Origin: an uncultured Lachnospiraceae bacterium
Lineage (GTDB): Bacteria; Bacillota; Clostridia; Lachnospirales; Lachnospiraceae
Assembly (NCBI GenBank): GCA_947175175.1
Contig: CAMWLV010000011.1
Span: forward strand, 1 to 42,438
DNA: 42,438 nucleotides
Direction: 5' to 3'
This document shows, one piece after another, positions 19,095 to 28,058 of this stretch. The position numbers and the translations under genes were made by a program. Each line of letters starts with the position of its first letter. The first letter of the stretch is position 1. The notes beneath the pieces are model-generated. The model saw only the letters and a list, made by a program, of their open reading frames with translations, was not told the DNA's origin and did no database searches.

Positions 19095-21566
19095 ATGAAT
19101 CACGGAAAAAGTACAATAAGAAGTGCAGTAATGTTTCAGACGATCAAGAGTAAGATACTGCTTATGGGTGTCTTTTCTATCCTGGTGGCGGTCTGTATCG
19201 GCGTACTGGGAATTCATTCGATCAACAGGAACAGCAGTAACAGTGAGATTGAATCGATTGTCAACGAGATTGATGTACTGCAGGCAAAGAATCTCGGACT
19301 CGAGGCACAGTATCAGTATTACATTGATCAGAAGTATCTTGACAATATTCTTGACAATCTTGGACAGATGACTTCAAACGCAGAGCTGTTACAGCACCTC
19401 GCAGACACAAAATACAAGGAAGATATCGAGAATATGCTTGAAAAACTGACAAAGAGCAGTGCAAATTATAGTAAAATAAGCGAGCTTAGCAATACAAGGG
19501 GATTTGACGGTGAAAGCGGGTTGTATGGACAATATCTTGAAGGCAGTGAAGCATTGGCTGACAGTTTTTCCGGGTTGATCGATAAACAGGACTGGCTGGA
19601 AATCAAATGGATTGATGCCCATATGTGGACGAGCGGAGAACTTGTGGAGATTGGCGGTAAAGAATATGTCAGGTTGGTTTACAGTGGACCAGTGCCGGAA
19701 AAAGTAAAGAGAAATTCGCTGGCATTCAGGGTTGGAGGAACACTCACGTATCACAATGACTGCTATATTACGGATATAAAATTAGTCAAAGGTACGGATT
19801 CGATCGATATTGATTTGTCTGTAATTGACAAGTTCGACGGCTCCGGACTTGCCTATGTTGACAGTGAGATTACCACATTTGATTCAAAACCAGCGATCCG
19901 TGTCGGGTGTAACTTCAATGCAGCCAATGAGGGATGGGAGGAATTTGCAGTAACGATCCCAGTCAAAGAGTATGCGGCACAGGATTATGCCGATATTGAG
20001 TATTCCCTTTATATGGAACCGAATGATCTGTCATATGACTATAAGTATGGAGGTTCTTATTCTGGAGTTTACAGTTTTCAGGGCAGTCTTGAGCAACTGG
20101 ACAATCAAGTAAATACATATAGCAAGCTGGTGGTGGAAGGGAAGGATACAACGGACGATTGTGCAGGGATAGCGGTATTGATGACAGAGATGGAAGAGAA
20201 CATTCCGCTGTATACCACAAGCAGTGAACTTGCAGATGATTCTCTTGGCAAACTCAGTGCCAAGAAAGAGATCTTTGTGCAGATGAAGGAAATTGACGAT
20301 ACGATTCTCGTATTAAAAGCGGAGAATAAAGTGTTAAATGAGGAATTGACGACCTTGTGCGGTATCGTCAAAGATATCGCTTCTGATGATATGGTTCGCG
20401 TGAAATCTACAGTGCAGAACGCAAGTATCATAGTGATCATACTCGCATCGATCATACTGGTAGGTCTGACCGTATTGATTAGTTCCAGTATTGACAGAAA
20501 TGTTATGCATTTCAGAAAGGCACTGGATCGGATTACGCAGGGAAAAATTGCAGTCAGGATCAAGGCGGATGGAAAGGACGAGTTTTCACAGTTTGGTAAG
20601 AGTTTGAATGTGTTCCTGGACAAACTAGAGGACAGCATAAGCCAGCTGCAGGGAATTTCTACAAATCTTGCAGAGACGGGTAATGCGCTTGAAAACAAGG
20701 CGAATAGAACCAAAGGAGCATCAGAGGTGATCAGCACGGCTTTAGATGAAATAGCAAAAGGCGCTGCGGTGCAGGCAAGCGATATTTCTGATTCGTCACA
20801 GCAAGCATCCAGAATGCAGGAAAATATGATACAGATTACAGCGAGTGTTGAGAATCTGTCAGATACTTCAAAGGGCATGAGCGAAAGGGGAACAGAGGCG
20901 ACACGAATTGTTCAGGAGCTGAGCCGCACAAGTGATCAGACTGCAGACGCATTCGTAAAGATATCGGATCAGATCCATAAGACAAATGCGTCAGTAGTAA
21001 AGATTCAGGAGGTTGTAAACCTGATCGCGGAGATTGCAAGTCAGACAAACCTGTTATCTCTAAATGCCAGTATAGAGGCAGCGCGGGCCGGTGAAGCCGG
21101 AAGAGGCTTTGCCGTAGTGGCAAGTGAAATACAGAAACTTGCGGAACAGACCAATTCTTCCGCAAAAATAATTGATGATATTATACTTTCCTTGTCGGAA
21201 GAGTCCCATCAGACAGTGCAGTCGATCAATGAGGTTACGGATATTATCTTGAATCAGAAGAAGCAGCTCGATGAGACGAAGGAGAAGTTTGGCATTGTCG
21301 AAGAAGGAATAAGGTCTACTACAGACAAGATGAGTACTGTACTTGAACAGGCTGTTGTGTGTGGTAATGCCGGAGCGCAGGTGGTTAACCTTATGACCAA
21401 TCTGTCAGCCATAGCAGAAGAAAATGCTGCAACGACAGAGCAGACCAACACATCAATGAATGAACTCAATGATGCTACGGCCTCGCTTGCAAGAACAGCC
21501 ATGGAACTGAAAAAACTGTCAATTGCTGTTACGGATAATCTGAATTATTTCAGTATAGAAGAATGA
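19095..21566 (+). CDS. Methyl-accepting chemotaxis protein with a beta-rich insertion in a helical sensor
   Basis: Transmembrane chemoreceptor, 823 residues, steering the flagellar motor through CheA/CheW. TM1 is about residues 16-38 and TM2 about 447-470, followed by HAMP (about 470-525) and the cytoplasmic signalling domain with the conserved hairpin tip [20 protein letters not shown] near residues 652-671. The 400-residue extracellular part is far larger than a normal four-helix sensor. Residues about 40-160 and 335-445 look helical. Residues about 165-330 are rich in beta-type sequence and aromatics ([30 protein letters not shown]). This insertion resembles a carbohydrate-binding-module-like sandwich but no family is recognised. 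It sits between xylan enzymes, 26 bases before the GH8 gene, so a xylan-derived ligand is plausible. Confidence 0.85.
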   Translation: MNHGKSTIRSAVMFQTIKSKILLMGVFSILVAVCIGVLGIHSINRNSSNSEIESIVNEIDVLQAKNLGLEAQYQYYIDQKYLDNILDNLGQMTSNAELLQHLADTKYKEDIENMLEKLTKSSANYSKISELSNTRGFDGESGLYGQYLEGSEALADSFSGLIDKQDWLEIKWIDAHMWTSGELVEIGGKEYVRLVYSGPVPEKVKRNSLAFRVGGTLTYHNDCYITDIKLVKGTDSIDIDLSVIDKFDGSGLAYVDSEITTFDSKPAIRVGCNFNAANEGWEEFAVTIPVKEYAAQDYADIEYSLYMEPNDLSYDYKYGGSYSGVYSFQGSLEQLDNQVNTYSKLVVEGKDTTDDCAGIAVLMTEMEENIPLYTTSSELADDSLGKLSAKKEIFVQMKEIDDTILVLKAENKVLNEELTTLCGIVKDIASDDMVRVKSTVQNASIIVIILASIILVGLTVLISSSIDRNVMHFRKALDRITQGKIAVRIKADGKDEFSQFGKSLNVFLDKLEDSISQLQGISTNLAETGNALENKANRTKGASEVISTALDEIAKGAAVQASDISDSSQQASRMQENMIQITASVENLSDTSKGMSERGTEATRIVQELSRTSDQTADAFVKISDQIHKTNASVVKIQEVVNLIAEIASQTNLLSLNASIEAARAGEAGRGFAVVASEIQKLAEQTNSSAKIIDDIILSLSEESHQTVQSINEVTDIILNQKKQLDETKEKFGIVEEGIRSTTDKMSTVLEQAVVCGNAGAQVVNLMTNLSAIAEENAATTEQTNTSMNELNDATASLARTAMELKKLSIAVTDNLNYFSIEE

Positions 21567-21592
21567 CATCACAGCAATAAAGAGAGCAGGAT

Positions 21593-22723
21593 ATGAAAGA
21601 ACAATATCGAAATGTATTTGAGGAAGTCGGAATCGGGCCGGCGCAGATTGAAGGACGACTGCAGGAAATTAAGAACTTTTATTTTTATGGAAAAGAAGAC
21701 GAGCGCGTATACTATCCGGTGGGAGATGATATGGCATATATCATGGATACGGGAAATAATGATGCGCGTACAGAAGGAATGTCATATGGTATGATGTTCT
21801 GTGTACAGCTTAATATGCGTGATGAATTTGACAGGCTGTGGAAGTGGTCCAAGACATATATGTGGATGCAGGAAGGGGAAAATGAGGGATATTTTGCATG
21901 GTCCTGCGGCGTGGATGGAACAAAAAATGCGGACGGTCCAGCACCGGACGGAGAGGAGTTTTTTGCATTGGCACTGTTTTTTGCGTCTCACAGGTGGGGA
22001 GACGGAGACGGCATCTTCAATTATTCCTATGAGGCGAAAGAAATTTTGAGGGCGTGTCTGCACAAAGGAGAAAATGGCAGACCCGGCACTGCAATGTGGA
22101 ATAAGGAGAACTATCAGATTTTATTTGTTCCGGGGGCTGATTTTACGGATCCGTCCTATCATCTGCCGCATTTTTATGAGTTGTTTGCAATGTGGGCATA
22201 CGAGGAGGACAGACCGTTTTGGAAGAAGGCAGCGCAGGCGAGCCGCAAATATCTTGTGAGGGCTTGTGATGGAAGGACTGGTTTTTCTGCAGAGTATGCT
22301 GAGTTTGACGGCAGCCCGATGCGTCGAAAACTGCCATGGACAGACGACAGACACGATTGGTTCTACAGTGACTCTTATCGCACTGTGGCTAATATCGGAC
22401 TTGACTATGAATGGTTTGGGAAGGATGAGGGACAATGCCGTGCTGCACAGGCAATACAGGAGTTTCTGCTGGAGGATGGCAGAAGGAATACCTGCCATGT
22501 TTATGAACTTGACGGGAGCATAGCAGAGAAACAGGTGCTTCATCCAGTGGCAATTCCAGCAACAGTAGCAATGTCAGTACTTGCATCCTTCACAAGCTGC
22601 AGCAAGGAGTGGGTAGAGCTGTTCTGGAAGCTTCCTATGCGTACAGGTGACAGGAGATATTATGACAATTGTCTCTATTTCTTTGCGTTCCTGGCACTTA
22701 GTGGAAATTATAGGATTTATTAA
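21593..22723 (+). CDS. GH8 reducing-end xylose-releasing exo-oligoxylanase (Rex)
   Basis: Family 8 enzyme, 376 residues, signal-less and cytoplasmic. It removes xylose from the reducing end of xylo-oligosaccharides, complementing the GH3/GH43 enzymes that act from the other end. The acid Glu61 lies in RTEGMSYGMMF and the base Asp260 in WFYSDSYR, close to the positions known for the Bacillus halodurans Rex enzyme (70 and 263). Length also fits. The upstream ribosome site (GAGCAGG) is modest, and the gene follows the chemoreceptor by 26 bases, which suggests co-transcription of a sensor with an oligosaccharide-processing enzyme. Confidence 0.9.
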   Translation: MKEQYRNVFEEVGIGPAQIEGRLQEIKNFYFYGKEDERVYYPVGDDMAYIMDTGNNDARTEGMSYGMMFCVQLNMRDEFDRLWKWSKTYMWMQEGENEGYFAWSCGVDGTKNADGPAPDGEEFFALALFFASHRWGDGDGIFNYSYEAKEILRACLHKGENGRPGTAMWNKENYQILFVPGADFTDPSYHLPHFYELFAMWAYEEDRPFWKKAAQASRKYLVRACDGRTGFSAEYAEFDGSPMRRKLPWTDDRHDWFYSDSYRTVANIGLDYEWFGKDEGQCRAAQAIQEFLLEDGRRNTCHVYELDGSIAEKQVLHPVAIPATVAMSVLASFTSCSKEWVELFWKLPMRTGDRRYYDNCLYFFAFLALSGNYRIY

Positions 22724-22787
22724 TGTACAGCTTAATGTATCCGTTGAAATAGGTACATAAGAATATAAAACAATGGAGGAATTCACA

Positions 22788-23083
22788 ATGACAAATTTGG
22801 AGCTTCAAAAAGCGGCAAATATCTTTACATATCTTCCAAAAGATCCGAAAAAGGCAGGCAGGGATCGCTTCGTGCTGTCAAAGGGGCACTTGGCGCGAAG
22901 ATGTCCGATGCTGGTTATTGAGTATGCGACACATTGTGTAGTCAATGTCCTGCGCCTGTTTACAAGATTGGGATCCAAGATGTGTTCGGGGAGTCAGGTT
23001 CGGCAGCAGCTTTGCTGGAAAAATGCAGGTTTGATGCAAAAGGCGTGTATGGACAGACCAAGGAGTTTTTGAAAAATGATTAA
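22788..23083 (+). pseudogene. Transketolase remnant (N-terminal piece fused to C-terminal piece)
   Basis: The frame from ATG 22788 reads MTNLELQKAANIFTYLPKD then KKAGRDRFVLSKGH, which is the start of a transketolase N-terminal subunit but lacks about 25-30 residues after ELQKAAN. After 22905 homology is lost. In another frame (22946-23083) the reading CPAPVYKIGIQDVFGESGSA, then KGVYGQTKEFLKND and stop, is the C-terminal tail of the transketolase C-terminal subunit. So a split transketolase pair has collapsed to about 300 bp through deletions plus a frame change. Ribosome site GGAGGA remains before the ATG. The last 8 bases overlap the start of the next gene, whose ribosome site lies inside the remnant. 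The flanking epimerase and aldolase fit an ancestral pentose-phosphate operon. Confidence 0.85.
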
Positions 23084-24776
23084 GAAACAGATTGCACCGT
23101 CAGATCCTGTGGCAAAAAGGCCTTTTTTCTATCTGCTGCAGGAAAAAGAGATTTTTGCAAGTCCGCAGCCGGATAATAAGGGAATACAATTTCTGTATAT
23201 GGACAGCGGCAGATTGATAGACAGCGCTAAGATTGTAGGAAATATTAAGGATGAAACGATGCTGGAACTTTTAGCAACCACACAGGGATTCCGGAAAATG
23301 ATACACAGCATCGGCGTATCCGTTTCCGCAAAAGAACGTGATCGGAAAGTGGATTTCATTTTTCAAATGTATGGGAAAACGGATGTGTATCATTCTGGTA
23401 CAGCTATTTTTCATACAATGCGCTGTGATGGTATCGAACAGGTATATCCATTAGATGCGGAGAAATGGTCGGAGGATGATAAAGAGCCTGGGCAGATCAG
23501 GTTTGAGTTTGATACTCCGGAGATTCTTGCCACTGTAAATATAAAATTATATCTGAAAGATGGTTTTGATGCGCCGGAAGTAATAGAGGATTCGGATATA
23601 GACTATGATTCAGAAGCCTATAAAAATATGATTGCAAGATCCCTTCTGTCAAAAGGTAGTACTGCTGCAGTAAAGAAGGTAATAGACAAGGCGAGAAATG
23701 GCGAGAATGTAACACTTGCTTACATAGGCGGTTCTATAACACAGGGTGCCGGTGCCACACCGATTCATACCAACTGTTATGCATATAAGTTTTATAAAGC
23801 ATTTGCTGATAGATATGGAACTGGTCATAACGTCCGATTCATCAAAGCAGGAATAGGAGGAACGTCTTCGGAACTTGGCATGATACGCTTTGAGAGAGAT
23901 GTCTTGGACTATGAAAATAATATTCCTGACTTGGTAGTGGTGGAATTTGCTGTCAATGATGATGGTGATGAAACGAATGGAATATGTTATGAAAGTCTTG
24001 TACGCAAGATTTTGAAATTACCGCAGCCGCCGGCGGTATTGCTGCTGTTCATGGTTTTTTCCTATGACTGGAATCTGCAGGAAAGATTAAGCCCGGTTGG
24101 ATATCATTATAATCTTCCAATGGTGAGTATAAAGGATGCTGTGACAGAGCAGTTTGCACTCAGCAAAGAGGAAGGCAGAGTTTTGTCAAAGAATCAGTTT
24201 TTCTATGATGTTTTCCATCCGAGTAATATAGGACACAGAATTACAGCGGATTGTATACTGAACCTGTTTGGGGAAATAGATAACGAAGACATAAATATCA
24301 TGGATAATAAGGTTCAAATACCGAAAGAGTCTGTAATCGGTGCGGATTTTGAGGAGGTACATCTGCTTGACAGACGGGATAACGGAGTAAACGCGGTGAT
24401 TGACTGCGGAGATTTTGGTGGACGGGACAGGGAACTGCAATCAGTGGAGCGAAACGAAGATGCCATGCCGACTCCCCAGTTTCCGAATAACTGGTTTCAT
24501 ACAACTGGTGACAGACCGTTTGTAATGCAAATCAAGTGTAAGGCCTTATTGGTCATATTTAAGGATTCTGCGGCTTGCGATGTTGGGAAAGCATGTGTGT
24601 ATGTGGATGGCAGTCTTATTACGACACTTGATCCGCATGAAGTAGGATGGGTGCACTGTAATGCGAAAGTCATATTCAATGATAGAAAAAGCCATGAACA
24701 TGACATCGTGATCAGAATGGCTGAGGGATGTGAAAATCAGCTCTTTACAATTCTTGGTTTTGGATATGTTGTTTAG
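23076..24776 (+). CDS. SGNH/GDSL-type esterase, probable (xylo-oligosaccharide) deacetylase
   Basis: A 566-residue protein whose central domain is an SGNH hydrolase. Block I is AYIGGSITQGAG with catalytic Ser220, then the Gly/Asn region (IKAGIGGTSSE, VEFAVNDDGD), and block V is DVFHPSNIGHR with Asp378 and His381. An N-terminal beta-rich domain (about 1-190) and a C-terminal one (about 430-566) flank it, a layout reminiscent of multi-domain carbohydrate esterases such as CE2. No signal peptide is seen, so it would act in the cytoplasm. Removing acetyl groups from imported xylo-oligosaccharides is the natural inference in this locus, not shown by sequence. Start ATG 23076 uses AAGGAG located inside the transketolase remnant. 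Confidence 0.8.
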   Translation: MIKKQIAPSDPVAKRPFFYLLQEKEIFASPQPDNKGIQFLYMDSGRLIDSAKIVGNIKDETMLELLATTQGFRKMIHSIGVSVSAKERDRKVDFIFQMYGKTDVYHSGTAIFHTMRCDGIEQVYPLDAEKWSEDDKEPGQIRFEFDTPEILATVNIKLYLKDGFDAPEVIEDSDIDYDSEAYKNMIARSLLSKGSTAAVKKVIDKARNGENVTLAYIGGSITQGAGATPIHTNCYAYKFYKAFADRYGTGHNVRFIKAGIGGTSSELGMIRFERDVLDYENNIPDLVVVEFAVNDDGDETNGICYESLVRKILKLPQPPAVLLLFMVFSYDWNLQERLSPVGYHYNLPMVSIKDAVTEQFALSKEEGRVLSKNQFFYDVFHPSNIGHRITADCILNLFGEIDNEDINIMDNKVQIPKESVIGADFEEVHLLDRRDNGVNAVIDCGDFGGRDRELQSVERNEDAMPTPQFPNNWFHTTGDRPFVMQIKCKALLVIFKDSAACDVGKACVYVDGSLITTLDPHEVGWVHCNAKVIFNDRKSHEHDIVIRMAEGCENQLFTILGFGYVV

Positions 24777-24861
24777 AATTATTCCGAAATGCTGCAGTTC
24801 CTTAGAGAAGAGAAAGTGAAATTCGTGATAGTTTCGGAGAAAGGAAAGAGGAAATAGTACG

Positions 24862-25518
24862 ATGAACTATCTGGCGCCGTCTATTTTAGCTGCTGACTTT
24901 TGTGAACTTGGAAAGCAGATTGAAATCGTAGAAAAAGCAGGTGTAACCTGTCTGCACGTAGATATTATGGATGGAGTGTTTGTTCCATCCATATCCTTTG
25001 GAATGCCTGTGTTCAGATGTCTGAAAAGGCGCTCAAAGCTTTTTATGGATGTACATATGATGGTGGATCGTCCGGAGCGTTACGTGGAGGAATTCATAAA
25101 GCTCGGTGCAGACGGCGTGACGATACATGTAGAGGCATGCGGATGCGTGTCAGACACACTCGCAATGATACAGGATCATGGCGTCAGGGCTGGAATTGCC
25201 CTCAATCCGGAAACACCAATTAGTGAGATCATCCCATATATCGATATCGTGGATATGGTTCTGGTGATGACAGTGCATCCAGGTTTTGGCGGGCAGTCCT
25301 ATCTCCCAGGAAGTATTGACAGAATCAAAATGGTGCGCGGCATGATCAATGGGCAAAGCCGCGACATAAGGCTGGAAATAGACGGGGGCATATACCTTAA
25401 CAATCTTAATAAGAACCTTGAAGCAGGGGCAGATGTAATTGTGGCAGGCTCAGCAGTATTTGAGGGGGACATTGAAAAGAATATAGAAGGATTTTTAAAA
25501 CTTTTAAATATACAATAA
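24862..25518 (+). CDS. rpe: Ribulose-phosphate 3-epimerase
   Basis: Interconverts D-ribulose 5-phosphate and D-xylulose 5-phosphate in the pentose phosphate pathway. At 218 residues it is the usual length, and the TIM-barrel signatures are all present: PSILAADFCELG at the start, HVDIMDGVFVPSISFG, MDVHMMV, MTVHPGFGGQ and LEIDGGI. The metal-binding and acid/base His/Asp residues lie in these motifs. It is followed after 19 bases by the aldolase gene and preceded by the decayed transketolase and an esterase. It therefore feeds xylose carbon from the locus into central metabolism. Confidence 0.95.
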   Translation: MNYLAPSILAADFCELGKQIEIVEKAGVTCLHVDIMDGVFVPSISFGMPVFRCLKRRSKLFMDVHMMVDRPERYVEEFIKLGADGVTIHVEACGCVSDTLAMIQDHGVRAGIALNPETPISEIIPYIDIVDMVLVMTVHPGFGGQSYLPGSIDRIKMVRGMINGQSRDIRLEIDGGIYLNNLNKNLEAGADVIVAGSAVFEGDIEKNIEGFLKLLNIQ

Positions 25519-25537
25519 AGAAAGTGGGGATAAGATT

Positions 25538-26473
25538 ATGGCTTTAGTGACAACAAAGGAAATGTTTGGCAAGGCGTATGAAGGGGGGTATGCAGTTGGT
25601 GCTTTTAATGTGAATAATATGGAAATCGTACAAGGTATCACAGAAGCTGCTGGAGAACTTCGTTCCCCTGTAATTTTGCAGGTATCAGCAGGTGCAAGGA
25701 AATATGCAAATCATGCGTATCTGGTAAAGCTGGTAGAAGCAGCTTTGGAGCTAAATGATATACCAATTGCGCTTCATCTGGATCATGGCGCTGATTTCGA
25801 TATTTGCAAATCCTGTATTGATGGTGGTTTTACCTCCGTTATGATTGATGGATCACACCATTCTTTCCAGGACAATATTGAACTAACCCGCCGTGTTGTA
25901 GAGTATGCACATTCAAAGGGTGTGGCGGTCGAAGGTGAACTTGGGCAGCTTGCCGGTATCGAGGATGATGTCAATGTGTCTGCCGAAAATGCGAGTTACA
26001 CACATCCTGATGAGGTGGAAGAATTTGTCAGCAAGACAGGTGTGGATTCTCTTGCGATTGCCATCGGCACCAGTCATGGTGCATTCAAATTTAAACCAGG
26101 ACAGAAGCCGCAGCTGCGCTTTGATATTCTTGATGAAGTTAGCAAGAGGCTGCCTAATTTCCCGATTGTGCTACATGGTGCTTCCAGTGTTTCGCAGGAA
26201 TATGTGAAAATTATTCAGGAAAACGGCGGACAGCTTGCGGATGCAATAGGTATTCCGGAGGACATGCTTCGTCAGGCAGCGCGCAGTGCGGTATGTAAAA
26301 TCAATATTGACTCGGATTTAAGACTTGCCATGACTGCCGGTGTTCGCGAGGTGCTATATAACAATCCTGCCGCATTTGATCCAAGGGAATATCTCAAGGC
26401 AGGACGTGCAAATGTGAAGGCGCTTGTGGAGCATAAGATTAAAAATGTGCTTGGTAGTGAAAATAAGGCTTGA
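25538..26473 (+). CDS. fba: Class II fructose-bisphosphate aldolase
   Basis: Zinc-dependent aldolase, 311 residues, splitting fructose 1,6-bisphosphate to glyceraldehyde 3-phosphate and dihydroxyacetone phosphate. Zinc and catalytic motifs are visible: ALHLDHGADFD, EGELGQLAG, IGTSHGAFKF and VLHGASSV. Location behind rpe and a former transketolase suggests a pentose role. In anaerobes lacking transaldolase, such aldolases are thought to cleave sedoheptulose 1,7-bisphosphate. The specificity cannot be told from sequence alone, and a tagatose-bisphosphate aldolase is a less likely alternative. It is the last intact gene of the xylan half. Confidence 0.9.
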   Translation: MALVTTKEMFGKAYEGGYAVGAFNVNNMEIVQGITEAAGELRSPVILQVSAGARKYANHAYLVKLVEAALELNDIPIALHLDHGADFDICKSCIDGGFTSVMIDGSHHSFQDNIELTRRVVEYAHSKGVAVEGELGQLAGIEDDVNVSAENASYTHPDEVEEFVSKTGVDSLAIAIGTSHGAFKFKPGQKPQLRFDILDEVSKRLPNFPIVLHGASSVSQEYVKIIQENGGQLADAIGIPEDMLRQAARSAVCKINIDSDLRLAMTAGVREVLYNNPAAFDPREYLKAGRANVKALVEHKIKNVLGSENKA

Positions 26474-26570
26474 TTATTTCGGAAAGTTCCTTGTCTGTCA
26501 CTTTAATCCCAGTTTTATACTCGGCAGAATCTAATCCACATTCGATATGACTTAAGTCATTAAAACCTTC
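26474..26570 (-). pseudogene. Short transposase C-terminal remnant (ISAzo13-like)
   Basis: Read on the minus strand, about 30 codons give DLSHIECGLDSAEYKTGIKV followed by TDKELSEI. This resembles the C-terminal part of ISAzo13/Rhodopirellula-type DDE transposases (LDTN-Y-TGIKVSDEEM pattern). It stops matching at the 3' end of the aldolase gene, so only a fragment is left. The assignment rests on one short motif. Confidence 0.4.
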
Positions 26571-26609
26571 CAATTACAAAACAAACTGGCCAAGGAAAAT
26601 CAGACAGCT

Positions 26610-26952
26610 GATTTTTTGCTTTCGGCGGAGGGTGGAGACAGTATCTTCCCAACTCAGCGAACAGATGAATGCAGAAGAAGTGCTTGCTAAAAGTTTCCGG
26701 GGATGATGCACCTGGTTACTTCTCACTGATACGTGAGCATAAGCCTGTAAAACTACTGCGGCAGCTGCGTGAAAAGTACCAGGTTGTACAGAGTGGAAAA
26801 GGGATCTGCCTTTAGATCATTATGGGAAGCTTTTGGATGAATTTACATTACACAGGGAGGGTGCTCTCCTTACTATTGAAATAGGTGTTGGTTGTAACGG
26901 TTCAGCCTGGGATTTTGACTGGGAAGTCATAAAGGAAACTAACAGCAGTTGA
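26610..26952 (+). pseudogene. Broken small ORF of unknown family
   Basis: Three short open stretches in shifting frames can be joined into about 100 residues: SSQLSEQMNAEEVLAKSFRG, then DDAPGYFSLIREHKPVKLLR to QVVQSGKGIC, then LDHYGKLLDEFTLHREGALL to DWEVIKETNSS and a stop near 26952. The sequence reads like real protein interrupted by frameshifts. No family is recognised. It lies in a stretch otherwise free of genes. Confidence 0.4.
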
Positions 26953-27464
26953 ATAGAAAATCACATAAGTGGAATGAAAGGCATATGCAGGATAGCACAT
27001 GCCTTTTCTTTTGGTTATATATTTAGCAGATTGGCAATATCTGAGAAGTTGATAAACAGGTCATCATAGATATTGACCTTGATCGGAGATCATCTTCATC
27101 GAAATGACCGCGTTTCAGTGGGATAGAATACTTTGTATTTGGATTGCAGCAGATGTCGTGGTTTCCACCGCTTCGTTTGAATTGATAGCCGTATTTCCTG
27201 GGTTCATCGTGTTCCTTCTTAAAAAAGCATTATTCACAATAATACACAACGTGTCAACGGGAATACACAAATCTTTTGCGCAAGAGTATAAGAAATTATA
27301 CGCCTGCTGCCAGATGGATATTTTGTAAAAGTGAACCAAATGGTGGCGCATACTTGTGATGTCACATATTTAACATTTTTCTCTTGATTTTGATATATGA
27401 GTTTTTGTGAATATAGTAAAATCTCTCCACCTGTGCGGTTGAATCTCCAAGCAATATCACAAAA
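26953..27464. other. Non-coding, apparently decayed stretch
   Basis: No supportable gene. A minus-strand open frame at 27115-27351 (78 codons) has partly protein-like composition but no recognisable family. Bases 27363-27401 (CATAT, TAACATTTTT, TGATATATGA) recur in slightly changed form at 27891-27929, flanking the transposase-like fragment. Confidence 0.35.
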
Positions 27465-27860
27465 TCAGGCACATAGATTTGACGAACCTGTTTCTTTTTT
27501 GGGCATCGCAAAAGAAATCCGTCCGTGGCGGAACCAAATATCTTCATATTTATTCTGATAGACCATTTCAATAGTTGCCAGGGCACTGCTCCCATATTTT
27601 GACCATGACATTCCGTTATGTTTCTGTCTCCGGGCAACCAGCATATCATTTGCTTTTTCTACTGGATTGCTGGAATTTCTTAGACTAGGTCCTGCTCTCA
27701 CCGCATAACAAGTTATGCTATATTCTTTCCGTTTTAGATAGTTTATCTGTTCATCAAGCCACTTTTGGTTCTTTGTTATGGAAGAAGGCAGCACTTCCAG
27801 ATAACTTATTGCTCCTTTTACATCTCCGCCCCACAGAATATACGGAGCATCCTGAGCAGC
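27465..27860 (-). pseudogene. Transposase-like C-terminal fragment
   Basis: On the minus strand an open stretch of about 130 codons ends at 27465 and is broken upstream by a stop near 27867. Readable segments are GGDVKGAISYLEVLPSSITK, KNQKWLDEQINYLKRKEYSI and RNSSNPVEKANDMLVARRQK followed by HNGMSWSKYGSSALATIE. It looks like the C-terminal region of a DDE-type transposase with the N-terminal catalytic part missing (GMSWS recalls ISLre2-type ends). The family is uncertain. Confidence 0.5.
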
Positions 27861-27976
27861 TTCTCAGACGTTTGGAAAATTAAAAGACGGCATATATCTA
27901 ACATTTTTTACATTTTTCTGATATATGATTCCTGATAAAAATACTAAACTGAGAAAAAAGGTAAGCAGGTGTATCG

Positions 27977-28029
27977 TGTGAAAAATCAGAGATTTTTCAC
28001 ATGACGAATTTGTGCTTGCGCCCAAATTC
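27977..28029 (+). promoter_or_regulatory. Two hairpins in the leader of the orphan binding-protein operon
   Basis: A perfect 11-bp inverted repeat (TGTGAAAAATC at 27977-27987, complement 27991-28001) is followed four bases later by a 7-bp one (GAATTTG 28006-28012, CAAATTC 28023-28029). Then comes TTTGAGCAAGAATGGGGGA and the start codon at 28059. Layout and final segment match the leader of the xylan binding protein (7735-7842), which ends TTTTGACAAGAATGGAGGA. The site could be an operator or an mRNA structure. Confidence 0.5.
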
Positions 28030-28058
28030 ACAGGTTTGAGCAAGAATGGGGGATTATT

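Noticed and set aside
20105..20878. 257-codon open frame on the minus strand with serine/leucine-rich sequence
   Set aside because: Antisense of the chemoreceptor coiled coil, which often leaves long open reverse frames.
27104..27328. 74-codon plus-strand ORF with a hydrophobic segment
   Set aside because: No ribosome site, no family resemblance, and it lies in clearly decayed DNA.
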